From: Aedes albopictus
Taxonomy: Eukaryota; Arthropoda; Insecta; Diptera; Culicidae
Direction: 5' to 3'
DNA: 64,000 bases
Assembly: GCF_035046485.1 (NCBI RefSeq)
Contig: NC_085136.1
Span: 221,592,853 to 221,656,852, forward strand
Part shown: piece after piece, positions 1-11,560 of the stretch
Numbering within the stretch: position 1 is the first letter of the stretch
Layout: each line of letters begins with the position of its first letter
Made by a program: the position numbers and the translations under genes
Notes under the pieces: generated by a model
The model's input: only the letters and a program-made list of their open reading frames with translations
What the model was told of the DNA's origin: nothing
The model's database searches: none

Positions 1-837
1 AGCGACGACTCGAATTGTATCGGACAAGACATTGTTGCGGTACTATGCATGAAAATGCCCCGTACTGTGCTTGAATGAGGCCGATGGCTTTCTCAGACAC
101 ATCCTTGCGCCTCACACACAGTGCTGCGAATGTATGAAACGGCAGGACAAAAATCATAACTAACGTACTATCCATTTTTTCTCAATAGTGTTTTCGGTGA
201 GGTTGACCAACTTGATAAAAGCTACAAATTACATAAATATCCTATGCATAATTCATAATCGCTTAAATGTCATGAACGCCAATTTATATTAATTTTGCGT
301 TTTTTTTTTCTTTAGAATGCAGTTTCAGCTACTGTATGAACATATAGATCATAATAAATAGGTAATTGCAAGAATGACTTATTCACCAAACTTTTTTATT
401 ACAGAACAATTTGTTTCTTGATTGTCGTGCATTTGACCATTTCTTATCCAGTTGCATACACTAAAAATGGAGAAATCGTGGAAGTGTACCCTCAAATTCT
501 TCGTAGAAATCAACAGTTTCATATAAGAAAACAGGGGAACTATATAAACTGATATACTTTTCGTTTGAATGTATCAGAAAAGAATACTTGATCAACAATT
601 TTTTGACTTCAAATACACCTCTCAGAAAAAGCTTAAATTCCAACAAATTAGCAAATAAAAACAACTGGAGTCGCATTCAGTATTCAGCAGACACTATAAA
701 GAAGACATGGTGAAAAATTCAGAAAGGTCTTTTGAGGTCATTTTTTGTTTCATCTATTTGAATTTTGGGGTTGCTTTTCCTCTATATATGTATAGGGTAT
801 TGGTTCCCTTCTTAAGTATGTGGCTCCCATTTTCATC
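1..837. other. AT-rich sequence, nothing recognised
   Basis: No repeat unit, TIR, tRNA-like box or convincing coding stretch was recognised. The two open frames of about 70 codons (461-676 minus, 707-916 plus) are rich in F, L, V and Y, as expected of chance frames in AT-rich DNA, and resemble no family I know. The window starts inside this sequence, so its left limit is unknown. Confidence 0.5.
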
Positions 838-1010
838 CTACGAAAAACAAAGGATTGAAGCACTGCTTGTTTTGTTTCTTATTTTTGTATTTTTTGTTAG
901 AAGTGAGCACCCATGAAAACAAAAAGAACGGAATCAATCGGTGCCGTAATCGCTAGTTTTCGAATAAGATGAATCTGGGCGCGTAAGATTAATGATGGAA
1001 CACATACTTT
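838..1010 (+). repeat. dispersed repeat A, copy 1
   Basis: This stretch matches 39476-39642 in the same orientation. Both carry a GTTTGTTTCTT-like block, then GTTAGAAGT, a GCAC segment, an ATCGATCG/ATCAATCGGTGCCG block and an AGATTA..ATGG end. The copies differ at many bases, so the duplication is old or both come from a larger dispersed family. No TIR or coding capacity was seen. It lies directly beside an antisense SINE. Confidence 0.6.
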
Positions 1011-1017
1011 ATTACTT

Positions 1018-1182
1018 ACAAGATGATTTTCACAAATATTTCTTCTTCAAAATCAGATCGACTGCTCTTCGTTGCTTGGTCGAGAGTCGAGAAAATTTCC
1101 CCGACTGGGACGGGATTCGAACTCGCCGTCTCCGGATTGGCGATCCATAGCCTTAACCACTCGGCTAACTGAATACTGGCTT
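1018..1182 (-). mobile_element. tRNA-derived SINE, antisense
   Basis: On the minus strand the sequence reads as a tRNA-like head. An A box (TTAGCCGAGTGGTTAAGGC) is followed about 40 bases later by a B box (GAGTTCGAATCCC). It is the same family as the plus-strand copy at 22010, because both share TTAAGGCTATGGATCGCC between the boxes and a GTC..GGGAAATTTT-like stretch after the B box. It is not a functional tRNA: the acceptor stem does not close and a longer unrelated body follows. Such SINEs are transcribed by Pol III and mobilised by a LINE. I infer a Feilai-like mosquito SINE but cannot confirm the name. Confidence 0.75.
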
Positions 1183-1224
1183 TTCTATGGACAACGAAAA
1201 ACTGTTTATTAATCTAGATTTTTT

Positions 1225-2960
1225 AGTTTAGCTCAGAATCCTGATAACTTGGGAAGTTGGTGTCTTCGGCAAAGTTGATCAGTATAACATAAACTTACAT
1301 AAAAATAAACACTTGTTTCGCAATTCTGCCACTTGGCAGCGCTAGTGAACATGCAAATTTTATAAATCTCATATCTAAGATTCCCGATAACTTAGAAAGT
1401 GTTGTGGTGTCTTCAGCAACATTGATCAGTATGACATCGATTTACATAAAACGGGACCCTTGTTCCGGAATTTTGCCACTAGGCGGCACGAGTAAACTTG
1501 CAAATTTTAAAAATATCATAGCTCAGAATGCTGATAACTTAGAAAGTTGGTGTCTCCGGAAAAAAATATCAGTATGACAGTGATTTACATAGTATGGGAA
1601 ACTTGATTCGAAATTCTGTCACTATTCTAGTCGCTAGTGAACATTCAAATTTTAGAAATCTCAAAGCTCAGAGTCCTGATAATTTAGAAAGATGGTGTCT
1701 TCAGCAAAATTGACCAGTATGACATAGACTTCCAAAAAACGGAAACCTTGTTTCGCAATTCTGCTACTAGGCGGCGCTAGTGAGCTTGCAAATTTTAGAA
1801 ATTTTATAGCTCAGAATCCTGATAGCTTAGGAAGATGGTGTCTCGGCAAAGTTGATCAGTATGACATAGACTAGCACAAAATGGGACACTTGTGTCAGAA
1901 TTCTGCCTCTGGGTGGCACCAGTAAACACGCAAATTTTGAAAATTTCATAGCTCAGAATTCTGCAATCTTGGAGAGCCTGTATTCTTCATTGAAGAGATA
2001 CTGGGTTGAAATTCTGCCCTTGGGCAGCATGCATATTTTATTAATTGTATACCTTGATGTCAGTCGGACTCGAAAATATGCCAGTTGAAACTACTAAACG
2101 AATTAAAAGAATCAAAAAATTAAAGAATTGCGAAACAAGTGTCTATTTTTATGTTAGTTTATGTCATTCTAATCAAATTTTCCAAAGACACCAACTTTCT
2201 AGGTTATCGGGAGGAGCGACAATTGTTTTTCCAAACCGAAAAACCCCAAAAAAAAGTCGAAAAAAGACGAAAAAACCGGTAAATGCCACCTAATGGCAGA
2301 ATTTTGAAACAAGTGTTTATTTTTATGTAAGTTTATGTCATACTGATCATCGAAGACACCAACTTCCTAAATTATCAGGATTCTGAGCTACGAGATTTAT
2401 TAAATTTACATGTTTACTAGCGCCGCCTAGTGGCAGAATTGCGAAACAAGTGTTTATTTTTATGTAAGTTTATGTCATACTGATATGCTTTGCCGAAGAC
2501 ACCAACTTTCTAAGTTATCAGGATTCTGACCAATGAGATTTCTAAAATTTGCATGTTCACTAGCGCCGCCTACTGGCAGAATTGCTAAACAAGTGTTTAT
2601 TTTTATGTAAGTTTATGTCATATTGATCAACTTTGCCGAAGACACCAACTTTCTAAGTTATCAGGATTCTCAGCTATGAGGTGTCAAATATTTGTTTAAT
2701 CACTAGCGCCGCCAAGTGGCAGAACTGCAAAACAAGTGTTTATTTTTATGTAAGTTTATGTCATACTGATCAACTTTGCCAAAGACACCAACTTTCTAAG
2801 TTATCGGGGTTCTGAGATATGAGGTTTTGAAAATTTACTTGCTCACTAGCGCCACCCAGTGGAGGAATTTCGAACGCAACTCATCGTCAATAAGTTATTG
2901 GCGTACCCAACAACTTTCCCGAAGACACTATCCTTCCAAATTATCAGGGTCTTGAGCTGT
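1225..2960. repeat. inverted pair of ~145-bp tandem arrays
   Basis: From about 1230 to 2040 a unit of about 145 bp repeats six times in plus orientation. Landmarks are GCTCAGAATCCTGATAACTT, AAAGTTGGTGTCTTC, ATCAGTATGACAT and a GCGCTAGTGAAC-like block. From about 2180 to 2960 the same unit appears about six more times as its reverse complement (GAAGACACCAACTTTC, TTATCAGGATTCTGAG, ACTAGCGCCGCC). A short A-rich spacer separates the two arms near 2220-2280. A transcript across the locus could fold into a long imperfect hairpin. Related units occur at 51830-53360. The small ORF at 2045-2293 is a by-product. Confidence 0.85.
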
Positions 2961-3152
2961 CGCATATCGTAACGTTTGCTTGACAAACTGATATGGTTCA
3001 GTGCAATTTAGCATCAAACTGTTGATGGTCCCTCTTGCGGCCAAGTTGCCAACTAAGCATATGAACCAAAGTTCTAAATGGTAGATCTCATTAAGCCCTA
3101 AAACTTTGCCGAAGAAAGTATTGTGCTAACTCTTAACACACCCGAGATAATA

Positions 3153-4229
3153 CCCAGACAACCAATTTGCACGTATAATGAAGTTTATGTTCATGTTATA
3201 CGTACTTTTATGCGGCAAAGTAACATCGCATAAGATGCAGTAAAAGTGCCTTATGCGTACAAAAGTGGAGGCGCTATACGTGCATTGACGGAAACATAAT
3301 AACGCTATATGACTTCAAGCGATATCTTATGCGATGTTCGGTGTGCACTATTGCGACGTAATATAGCGTCTTATGCGACTTAATAATATTCGAAAAAAAA
3401 ATCTTGTCACCTCAGTATCGAACTAAGAACCTTTGGATTTTCGAGCCACACTTCACACTCAACACCAAACACCACTTATGAAACACACTGATTAATTGCC
3501 ATGACATTTTAACTCACCTCAGTGTTTGTTGGAATGCACTTGGTTTCCCTGCTCTGTACTTGTTCGAGCTATCTTGAGCTCAAAATGACGAAGCGGGATT
3601 TCCCACACAGTTATCACTACCCCTCTCTTGCTAGCACCACCCATTGTTAATTATCAGGTCAACAAAACAAAAATGATGACTTATTAACTTGTTTAGTAAC
3701 CATAATGATGACTGTTAACTTTCTTGTAGCTTTTTGGCACTCCAACGCACCTCTTTCATTGTTATCACATATCACATCGCAATATACCAACGTTAACGAT
3801 TCTAGCTTATGCGAGTTTGTATGCACATTTTAACGAGTTTATTTTTACTTTTATGCGATTTAGTTTGTACACCAATGCGAGTTTAGCTGACCTAATAAGA
3901 AAAGTACCAAGCGAAGTCGTATAATCATCGCAGTGCGTAATTATGCGAATTCAATTGACACTTTGCGAGTCCGCTCGAACTCTTTTGCGAATAAGTAAAG
4001 TTCGTCGCAATAAAACATCAGAATATCGTCTACTACGATGTAGTTATACATAATAAAAGTTAATTTGCACTCTTATATGATTTTACCAGATACATCGCAA
4101 TAAGTTAAAAAAATAACATCATATGCGATGAAAATTGTCCCTCAGCCGTATATGTATGCGATAGTGAGTAAAAATAGTACTTTATACGATGTACAGCGTA
4201 CATCCTTATGCGATTTCTGGTTGTCTGGG
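3153..4229. mobile_element. non-autonomous TIR element, TA target duplication
   Basis: The left end reads CCCAGACAACCA and the right end TGGTTGTCTGGG, a perfect 12-bp terminal inverted repeat. TA flanks both sides (3151-3152 and 4230-4231). The 1077-bp interior has no transposase ORF but is full of TTATGCG/CGCATAA words on both strands. A 155-bp relative with the same ends sits at 50737-50891 and shares GTATAAGATG- and GTGGAGGC-type internal words, but its duplication is AG. The family therefore makes 2-bp duplications that are not strictly TA. Superfamily unassigned. Confidence 0.85.
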
Positions 4230-4269
4230 TAGGCCACACCCCCAAAAGCCGAAATCCCATAAGCTCTTA

Positions 4270-4365
4270 GCGTCGATTTCTTCACCTCGGCTTAACCGGT
4301 AAGCCAGGCTTACCCATATAGTTAAACCAGGTTTAACGCTTAAGCCAGGGTGAAGAAATCGGCCC
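4270..4365. mobile_element. 96-bp MITE, TTA target duplication
   Basis: The ends are GCGTCGATTTCTTCACC and, inverted, GGTGAAGAAATCGGCCC, an imperfect 17-bp inverted repeat that extends inward through GGCTTAA blocks, so almost the whole element is palindromic. TTA flanks it at 4267-4269 and 4366-4368. A 3-bp TTA duplication suggests the PIF/Harbinger superfamily, by inference only. Confidence 0.75.
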
Positions 4366-4379
4366 TTAGTCTCCTATTA

Positions 4380-4572
4380 GGGGCTGTCCATAAACCACGT
4401 GGTAAGTTTTTGGGACTTTTCAACCAACCACCCCCCCCCCCCCCCCCTCCCAGGCGTGGTCATTAGTCCATACAAATTTTTTTATTTGTCCATACAAAAT
4501 GGTCATTGGCCGAACCACCCCACCCCCCTCCCTTCAAACCCCCTCATGATCATGTGGTTTATGGACAGCTTC
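4380..4572. mobile_element. 193-bp MITE, TTA target duplication, poly-C core
   Basis: The left end is GGGGCTGTCCATAAACCACG and the right end is its imperfect inverse (CATGTGGTTTATGGACAGC then TTC). TTA flanks both sides (4377-4379, 4573-4575). A run of C at about 4430-4447 lies inside. The 71-codon open frame across it is caused by the homopolymer. The 3-bp duplication suggests PIF/Harbinger-like mobilisation. A fragment of a similar element lies at 59167-59217. Confidence 0.8.
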
Positions 4573-4599
4573 TTAAGCGGATTCCTATTGCGCCCCCGA

Positions 4600-4870
4600 C
4601 CAGTGATCTTATAAGAGTCTTGACTGTATTTATGCAGATACTATGGGGTCAGCTTTGAGCATCTCGGCTGATATGCAAACGACTCCTGGGGCTCTGTTCG
4701 ACTCATACTACGACTGGCTGTCAAACTCTTGGCGGATAAAGCTGAGATGTTGGTGTCCTGGTCGATATTTGATAAAGGTTTCGTGGTCGAATCAGTGTTT
4801 CAGCTGGTCAGCCGGGTTGGTCAATAGCTGTTCAGACGTGTGTGGAAGCAAATGAGCGCCTAAAGCTTAG
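4600..4870 (+). other. unassigned segment with short open frame
   Basis: A 70-codon frame (4643-4855) occupies most of the gap between a MITE and the LINE. Its product is not one I recognise. Base composition is more balanced than the surrounding DNA, so it may be a fragment of an older coding element. No motif supports a function. Confidence 0.3.
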
Positions 4871-7823
4871 TGGACATCCGATTCGCCATAGGTAGTACCT
4901 CGGCTACAGCACTAGGCTTCGCGACTCAGAATCACAGAAACGACTGGTACGACGGCGAATGTGAACAGTTGAAAAACGAGAAGAATGCAGCATGGGCGAG
5001 AATGCTGCAACACCGTACGAGAGCGAATGAGGCACGTTACATACAGGCGCGGAACAGACAGAACTCAGTCTTCCGGATGAAGAAGCGTCAGCAAGAAAAA
5101 CGAGATCGCGAAGCGATGTAACAGTTAAGGGCATACGGAACTTCTACGAGAAGCTGAACCACTCGCGCAGAGGCTTTGTACCACAAGCCGACATGTGCCG
5201 AGATAATCACGGGAATATTCTCACGAGCGAGCGTGAGGTGGTTGAGAGGTGGCGGCAGCATTAGGATAAGCACCAAAATGTCATTGCAATGGTAACTTTG
5301 TAAGTCGCCGGCGTGGAAACAGATCTAGGAGTATGTGCACAGGACCAAAGACTTCCGAACCCCAACCTCCAAGACAAGAGATTGAGGAAGAGGTTGGCTG
5401 GTTAAAAAACAACAGAGCTGCTGGAGCAGATCAACTACCAAGCGTGTTTCTGAAATACGATGGGGAAGCACTGGTGAGAACAATACACTGGGTCGTTGCC
5501 AAGATTTGGATGAAGGAAGGAATGGCAGATGTCGTGTGTCCCATCTACAAAAAGGGCGACAAGTTGGATTGCGGGAACTACCGCGCGATCACACTACTGA
5601 GCGCTGCCTACAAGACACTCTCTCAAATTTTATGCCGCCGACTATCACCGATTGCAAGAGAGTTCGTGGGGCAATATCAGGCTGGATTTATGGGTGAACG
5701 CGCTACAACGGACCAGATGTTCGCCATCCGCCAGGTGTTGCAGAAATGCCGCGAATACAACGTGCCCACACATCACTTGTTCATCGATTTTAAATCGGCG
5801 TGTGATACAATCGATCGAGACCAGCTATGGCCGATTATGCACGAATATGGATTCTCGGATGAACAGATACAATTAATTAAGGCCGCGGTGGATTGATTGG
5901 TCTGCGCAGTTCGAGTATCAAAGACACTCTCGAGTCCCTTCGAATCTCGCAAAGGGTTACGGCAAAGTTATGGGGTCTTTCTTGCTTGCTGTGCAACATT
6001 GCTTTAAAGGGTGTAATAAGGAGAGTGGAACGATTTTCACGAAGTCCGTTCAGCTGTTTGGTTTCGCTAATTATATTGATATTATAGCTCGCAAATTTGA
6101 GACGATAGCGGAAACGTACAGGGGATAGCCAAAATGATCGGGACAGGCAAAATTTCCACTTTTCAAAAAATGTTCAATTAGCTGTAACTTTTCGAAAAGT
6201 GCATCAAATATTCCAAAACTTTCACTGTAAGTTGATCAACTAGTTGTGTATTAGTGGACGAAATTTGGAAAAGATCGGGCTATTCTGCACGAAGTTATAA
6301 GCATTTTAGAAAAAGGTATAATTATCCGATAGCCAACTTTGAGCTGTTATATCTCCGGATTCAATAAACCGAATGCAATGAAATTTTGTCCATTTATGAA
6401 TCATATAATGAGCTCTGAAAAACGTTTGACACAACTTGAAGTTATTAACGAGAGAAAAAGTTATAGCGATTTCATTAAATTTATGATTTTTTAGTAAATT
6501 GGTCTATTTTTAATATGCATACCATTACTTTTTCAATGAATTGTCGCCTATGTTGATACTTTTTTTCAAAACATATCTGTATTCAAGAGAATCAGAGGGA
6601 ATTTAAATGAACTATAATTAGCATCTTGAATTTTCAAACGATGTTGAAATTTAAGAAAATTTGGTATTTTATAAGAAAAATAATCTAATCGTTATAATTT
6701 TCTTCCGTGTTAAGAATTTTTAGTTATGTCAAAAGTTTTCCGAAGCTCATTATATAAGTCATAAATGGTCAAAATTTCATTACATACGGTTCATTAAATC
6801 CGGAGATATAGCAGCTCATAGTTGGCTATCGGATAATTTTACCTGTTTTTAGAATCTTTATAACTTCGTCCAGAATCGTTCGACCTTTTTCGAATTTTGT
6901 TCACCGATACACAAATAGTTGATCAACTTACCGTGAAAATTTGAGAATATTTGATGCCCTTATCGAAAAGTTACAGCTATTTGAAAATTTTTTGAGAAGG
7001 GAAAATTTTGCCTGTCCCGATCATTTTGTCTATCCCCTGTATATCTGACAAAAGAATGAAGCCAGACCAATCGGATTAGTAATTAATGTGTCGAAGACAA
7101 AGTACATGATGGCAAAAGGCTCTAGGGAAGAATCAACGCACCCGTTACCTCGAATTTCTATCGACGGTGATGAAATCGAGACGATTGAAGAATTCGTGTA
7201 CTTGGGCTCACTGGTGACCGCTGACAACGACACCAGCAGAGACGCATTCTGGCAGAAAATCAAGCTGACTTTGGATTCCGCAGAACATATCGAACAAAGT
7301 CGCTGTCACACGAAGTTGACTATCTACAAAACGCTGATTAGACTGGTGGTCCTCTATGGGCACGAAGCATGGACTCCACGCGCAGAGGATCAACGCGCCC
7401 TTGAAGTTTCCGAACGGAAGGTGTTGCGTACCATCTACGGCGGAGTGCAGATGGAAGACGGGACTTGGAGAAAGCAAATGAGCCAAGAGCTGCATCAGCT
7501 GCTGAGAGAACCAACCATCATCCACACCGCGAAAATCGGGAGGCTACAGTGGGCGGGTCACGTAATCAGGATGTCGGATAAGAACCCGACTAAAATAATT
7601 CTCGAAAGTCATCCGACCGGTACAAGAAAACGTGGTGTGCAGTGAGCTAGGTGGATCGATCAAGTGGAAGACGATTTGCGGACCCTCCGCAGAGTGCGGA
7701 ATTGGAGACGCACAGCCATGGACCGAGAATTGAAAAGAATTGAGACGACTTCTATGTACAGCAGAGGTCACTCACGCCATAGTCTGATATGGAAAGCAAA
7801 AGTTTTGCCTATTAGTGCGAAAT
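4871..7823 (+). pseudogene. RTE-like non-LTR retrotransposon, 5'-truncated and decayed (copy 1)
   Basis: This is the 3' part of a LINE polyprotein, split by a fold-back element at 6119-7039. The left piece begins in the linker after the endonuclease and runs into reverse transcriptase (5333-5896 in one frame), with KKGDKLDCGNYRAITLLSA and the FIDFKSA block of RT. Beyond 5896 the frame is lost, and the expected FADD active-site box near 6040-6060 reads as FANY, so the RT is dead. The right piece (7088-7645, continuing in frame after a TGA to about 7823) encodes the LINE C-terminal region with RLQWAGHVIRM and RWIDQVEDDLRTL. Copy 2 at 55925-58298 matches from its position ~57286 onward and shows small deletions here (near 5118, 5270 and 5510). 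Clade is provisional. Confidence 0.85.
6119..7039. mobile_element. fold-back TIR element, TA target duplication, inside LINE
   Basis: The ends are CAGGGGATAGCCAAAATGAT and its near-perfect inverse at 7020-7039. TA flanks both sides (6117-6118, 7040-7041). The two halves are inverted copies over most of their ~460 bp (for example TTATATCTCCGGATT on the left and AATCCGGAGATATA on the right), so single strands could form a long hairpin. No transposase is present. It lies in the RT/C-terminal part of the LINE just after the degraded active-site box. The TA duplication points to Tc1/mariner-type mobilisation. Part of the arm resembles 52940-53110. Confidence 0.9.
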
Positions 7824-8990
7824 ATTGCACTTCCAAGCGGTAAATATGAACCAGCAAAACTGAAACCCCATGCAACATAATAATCAACAGACGGTATGAC
7901 CTGGAAGCAAGTCCGAAACGGTAGAACTTTGCATTCGCCTGAACCATGATTCAAAACCCCAAAATCCAAGGACTTCAAAGCACCTTCTCTGTTGTGGCGG
8001 GCCCAGTCACTCCGACAAGAGTCAACCACACCCCAATCCCAACCTCGCCGAATCTCACCTCTTCGGCTGTGCTGCTGGCAGCAGGCTGATGTCGGTCGGT
8101 CGGTCGGTCGGAGAACAATTAGGCTCGAGTGGCGTTCTTATTCACGACGGCGCCAGCCAACAACGACTACGGCTGCTACGACGTTGCGGAGTTCAAGTGG
8201 CCAAAAGTGGATTATAAATTTAATGTTGCCTCACCGCTCCACCAAACCCGCTACGTCGTCGACGACGGTCGGTGACGATGCAAGCGAAAATATGCATCCA
8301 GCAGCACTGAACTGCACTGGCAAGGCGTTCTCCTGACTGAAGCCTTTCCCGGGGAGGAAAAGTTTGTCTGGCGTGTGGAGCTACCAAAACGGTTCGGCTC
8401 TCACTCTCATATGCAAAAAAAGTAAAGATTGGTTGCAGAGATTTTTTTTCGCCGACGCTTGTTCACCTTTGCGGACCATTAATTTATGGGCAAATTTTTA
8501 AAATTCAACAACTTTTTTCTTACGTTTAGTTGCTAGGTGGAGGGCATTGTGGGTTCAGGTGTGTGCATGGTTTGCGCAGCATGTTGTATTTAACTACCTA
8601 AGCGAAGCCAGAATGCTGTGCTGTGTGGTTTGATAGGAAGAGCTTTATAGCGGTTACTGGAGACCAACAACAAAAGAGACGTTAAAACTTCAGCTTGTTG
8701 GTTATGGTTTTGGACTTGACTCTATGTTTATGTAAGTGAAGTATGTTAACTATGGTAAATTGATAGATTTTCAAAGGATAGGACTGATAAACAGCGGTAA
8801 AAGTAGATATTTTTTTTTAATTCTGAACCGCTAACGGGAGCGATTACAATCGACAGCGGCATTAACAGTTTCACAGCGCCAGAAGGTATTCTTTTGTTTG
8901 TATAATAAACTTTAGGAACTGATCTTGTATCGTATTTTCGAACCCTCTAATAATGTAGGAACTGGTTGCTATAATTTTATTTCTTTTAAC
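7824..8990. other. low-repeat sequence with GGTC microsatellite
   Basis: No element was recognised. A (GGTC)n tract of about five units lies at 8092-8112. The 114-codon frame 7992-8336 (plus) encodes a low-complexity S/T/R-rich peptide over the microsatellite and is probably not a gene. GC content is above the local average at 7980-8340. This is one of the few blocks that could be host unique sequence. Confidence 0.4.
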
Positions 8991-9757
8991 CCTTTGAAGC
9001 CGGATTTTTTTTCAAGCGATATTATGGAGTTTTTCCTACGTTTTTTTTAGTTTTGGTGGTCAATAGCATAAAAAGAATAGAGTATTATGCAGAATTTTTT
9101 CTGGATATCCTAGATCATCCAAACTAACTTCTTTCATTATACAAAGCAACGATTTATAATCTAGCATGTCCAGTAAGTCTTCTGAAAAGTTAATAGACAA
9201 TATCAGATCATTCGGGATATCCTAGGTCATCCAAACTGTTCTTGAGTTTAGATCCCAAAGTTTACGGGTGTAACGGTAACTTCTTTCATTATAAAAAGTT
9301 ACGATTTGCAATCAATCATGAATTCTTCTGAAAGTTCAATAGCCAATTTCAGATCAGTCGGGCTTAAGTTTGGATTCCTTACTCTACGGGTGCAACAGTT
9401 ACTTCTTCCATTATTAACTAAGCTTCATAACAGTAAGGAAGCCCATAATATCTCAAAAATATACAACAACGCTTATTGTTCCTCTAACACTAACTACTTT
9501 GGTAAGTACAGTGGATTATGTAACACTACTTAGCGTACGTAGTAGCAAAAGCTAATATTACAAATGTAGACCAGAAGCTAGGGTCTCCAAAGTAGTGTTG
9601 TTCTGGAATAACTCAAAAATATCTTGAAATGACTAATGATATGCCAGAGGGATTACACATAACAGTTTAAAGTTCATTATGAGAATTAATACTGTTACTA
9701 TCAAGAGGTAAACTTCAGGTTTAGAGACCCTCAATATCCCAAAGGTTCATAAGAATA
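8991..9757 (+). repeat. dispersed tandem repeat B, left part
   Basis: A unit with AACTTCTTTCATTATA, ACGATTTATAATC and CTTCTGAAAAGTTAATAG repeats here (near 9128 and 9280) and in drifted form near 9400. The series continues on the other side of the Tc1-like insertion at 9760-10971. Part of the same family recurs at 31295-31520. No credible coding potential; the 75-codon frame 9306-9533 spans repeat units. Confidence 0.6.
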
Positions 9758-9759
9758 TA

Positions 9760-10971
9760 CACTCCCGATCAAAAGTTTGGGGTCACCCCCTCAAAAACAT
9801 GTCATTTTTAGGCCCATATCTTCGCCAATTTTCGTCCGATTTCAAAACCCTAGGTCTCATTCAAAAGATAATAAATCAAAGTAACTTTGAACATGATTTA
9901 AAAGAAATATTTTCAAAAAAATTGTATGTAAACTTAACCCAAAGTTGCTAAATTTTCTAAAAAATGAATATAAACTTACGGCAATGTCGCTGGAAATTGG
10001 GTTGACCAAATTTCAAGATGAGAGCGGTAATATGACCCATTTTCTATTAGCTTGCAACTGCTTTTTACAGAACTAAGCTAAAAAATCTAGAAAAAAAAGT
10101 TATTAAGTAAATTAATCCTTGATGTCATCGACCAAAAGTTTGGGGTCACCCTTGCTCAAAATGATGTATCGGCCAAAAGTTTGGGGTCACTATCGTAAAA
10201 CATGGAAAAGTGATTTGTTGATATCTTTGTCATCTTTCATTCAATTTTAATTCTTCTTGGCTTCTTTGAAACAAAATGAATGATACTTACTGCATAGACA
10301 TTGAACCACACATATTTGTTGAAATTTACATACTAAAACTTAAAGTAAAGTTGCCTCATTTTTTGAAGCGTGGTGAAATGTGCTAACTTTACATAACATT
10401 TTTATATACAAAAATCGTTAAATACGTTAAGTTAAAGACATCAAACGTAAATTTAGTTAATTATCTGAAATGAGCCAAAAGTAATTAAAATTGAACTATA
10501 GATGACGAAGATATCACCACATCACTTTTCCATGTTTTACGAAAGTGATCCCAAACTTTTGGCCGATACATCATATTGAGTGGTGACCCCAAACTTTTGG
10601 TGGATGACATCAAGGATTAATTTACTTAATAACTTTTTTTCTAGATTTTTTAGCTAAGTTCTGTAAAAAGCAGTTGAAAGCTAATAGAAAATGGGTCATA
10701 TTACCGCTCTCATCTTAAAATTTGGTCGACCCAACTTCCAGCGACACTGCCGTAAGTTTATATTCATATTTTAGAAAATCTGGCAGCTTCGGGTCAAGTT
10801 CACATACATTTTTTTTTAAAGTTTCTTTCAAATCATGTTCAAAGTTTCTTTGACTTATTATCTTTTGAATGAAACCTAGGGTTTTGAAATCGGACGCAAA
10901 ATGGCGGAGATATGGGCCTAAAAAAATGACATGTTTTTGAGGGGGTGACCCCAAACTTTTGAACGGGAGTG
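9760..10971. mobile_element. Tc1-like fold-back element with internal terminal-type repeats (copy 1)
   Basis: The ends are CACTCCCGATCAAAAGTTTG and its near inverse ending GGGAGTG. TA flanks both sides (9758-9759, 10972-10973). The two halves are inverted copies centred near 10370. The terminal word AAAAGTTTGGGGTCAC also occurs inside each arm, near 10134 and 10172 on the left and, inverted, near 10548 and 10583 on the right. That layout resembles the IR/DR ends of some Tc1-type transposons, where transposase binds outer and inner sites. No transposase is encoded. A longer relative lies at 60814-62358. The ORF at 10715-10954 is within the arm and is spurious. Confidence 0.9.
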
Positions 10972-10973
10972 TA

Positions 10974-11420
10974 TAAAGACTTCAGGTTGGTTCAGTCACC
11001 GCAATTGGTTATGAAACGTTACTCAGTATGTCAGATACAGCTGATGGTACGAGTGTAGATCTGAAGTTCTTAACTCAAAGATAGTTTGACAGATCCGGGA
11101 CATTCTTGAAGTGTCTCTAAATGACATTTGAGATTCCAAGAGCTTCACGGATCTCAGCAGATTATGCTATGCTATTATTTAAGGCGAAAACACATAAAGT
11201 TTTTCTTGTAGATTTGAAGGACTTCATCATACAACAGTTTGGACAAATCTGAATGTCCCAAAGGTTTATAATAAGCATGTAGACTTAATATTGATCCAGT
11301 AACCACAGAAAAATATGCAACGTTACTCGGTGTAGCAGATATGCACAGTTCGAAAAAAACCTGTAAAATTATGATGGATCGAATGTAACAAAAGGACCCC
11401 GTCATATATGATGGAAATAT
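10974..11420 (+). repeat. dispersed tandem repeat B, right part
   Basis: This continues the repeat broken by the fold-back element. GACTTCAGGTTGGTTCAGTC at 10980 and the later CAACGTTACTCGGTGTAGCA near 11320 are successive unit copies. The block from about 11030 to 11240 (CTAAATGACATT, AGAGCTTCACGGATCT, TATGCTATTATTT) is matched at 31340-31440. No gene was recognised. Confidence 0.6.
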
Positions 11421-11479
11421 TTGTGCGATCTTAAAATTACATTGCAGATATCTGTTAGAAAATATATAGAAAAATTGAG

Positions 11480-11560
11480 ATCCGAGCGAGAATTGAACTC
11501 AGATCCTTGGGGTGTGAGTAGCACGCCTGAGTTCTCTTGGCTATCTCAGCTTGTTGAAAG
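11480..11560 (-). mobile_element. tRNA-derived SINE head, antisense
   Basis: On the minus strand an A-box-like TAGCCAAGAGAACTCAGGC is followed by a B-box-like GAGTTCAATTCTC at tRNA spacing. The B box departs from the consensus, and no closed acceptor stem was found, so this is a SINE head and not a tRNA gene. The family differs from the SINE at 1018 and 22010. The extent of its body is uncertain. Confidence 0.55.

Noticed and set aside
1225..2960. CRISPR array
   Set aside because: Units are about 145 bp, the whole unit repeats with no unique spacers, and the context is eukaryotic.
7992..8336. 114-codon Ser/Thr/Arg-rich protein
   Set aside because: Runs over a GGTC microsatellite and low-complexity CGACTACG-like repeats, with no motif, no splice support and no neighbour context.
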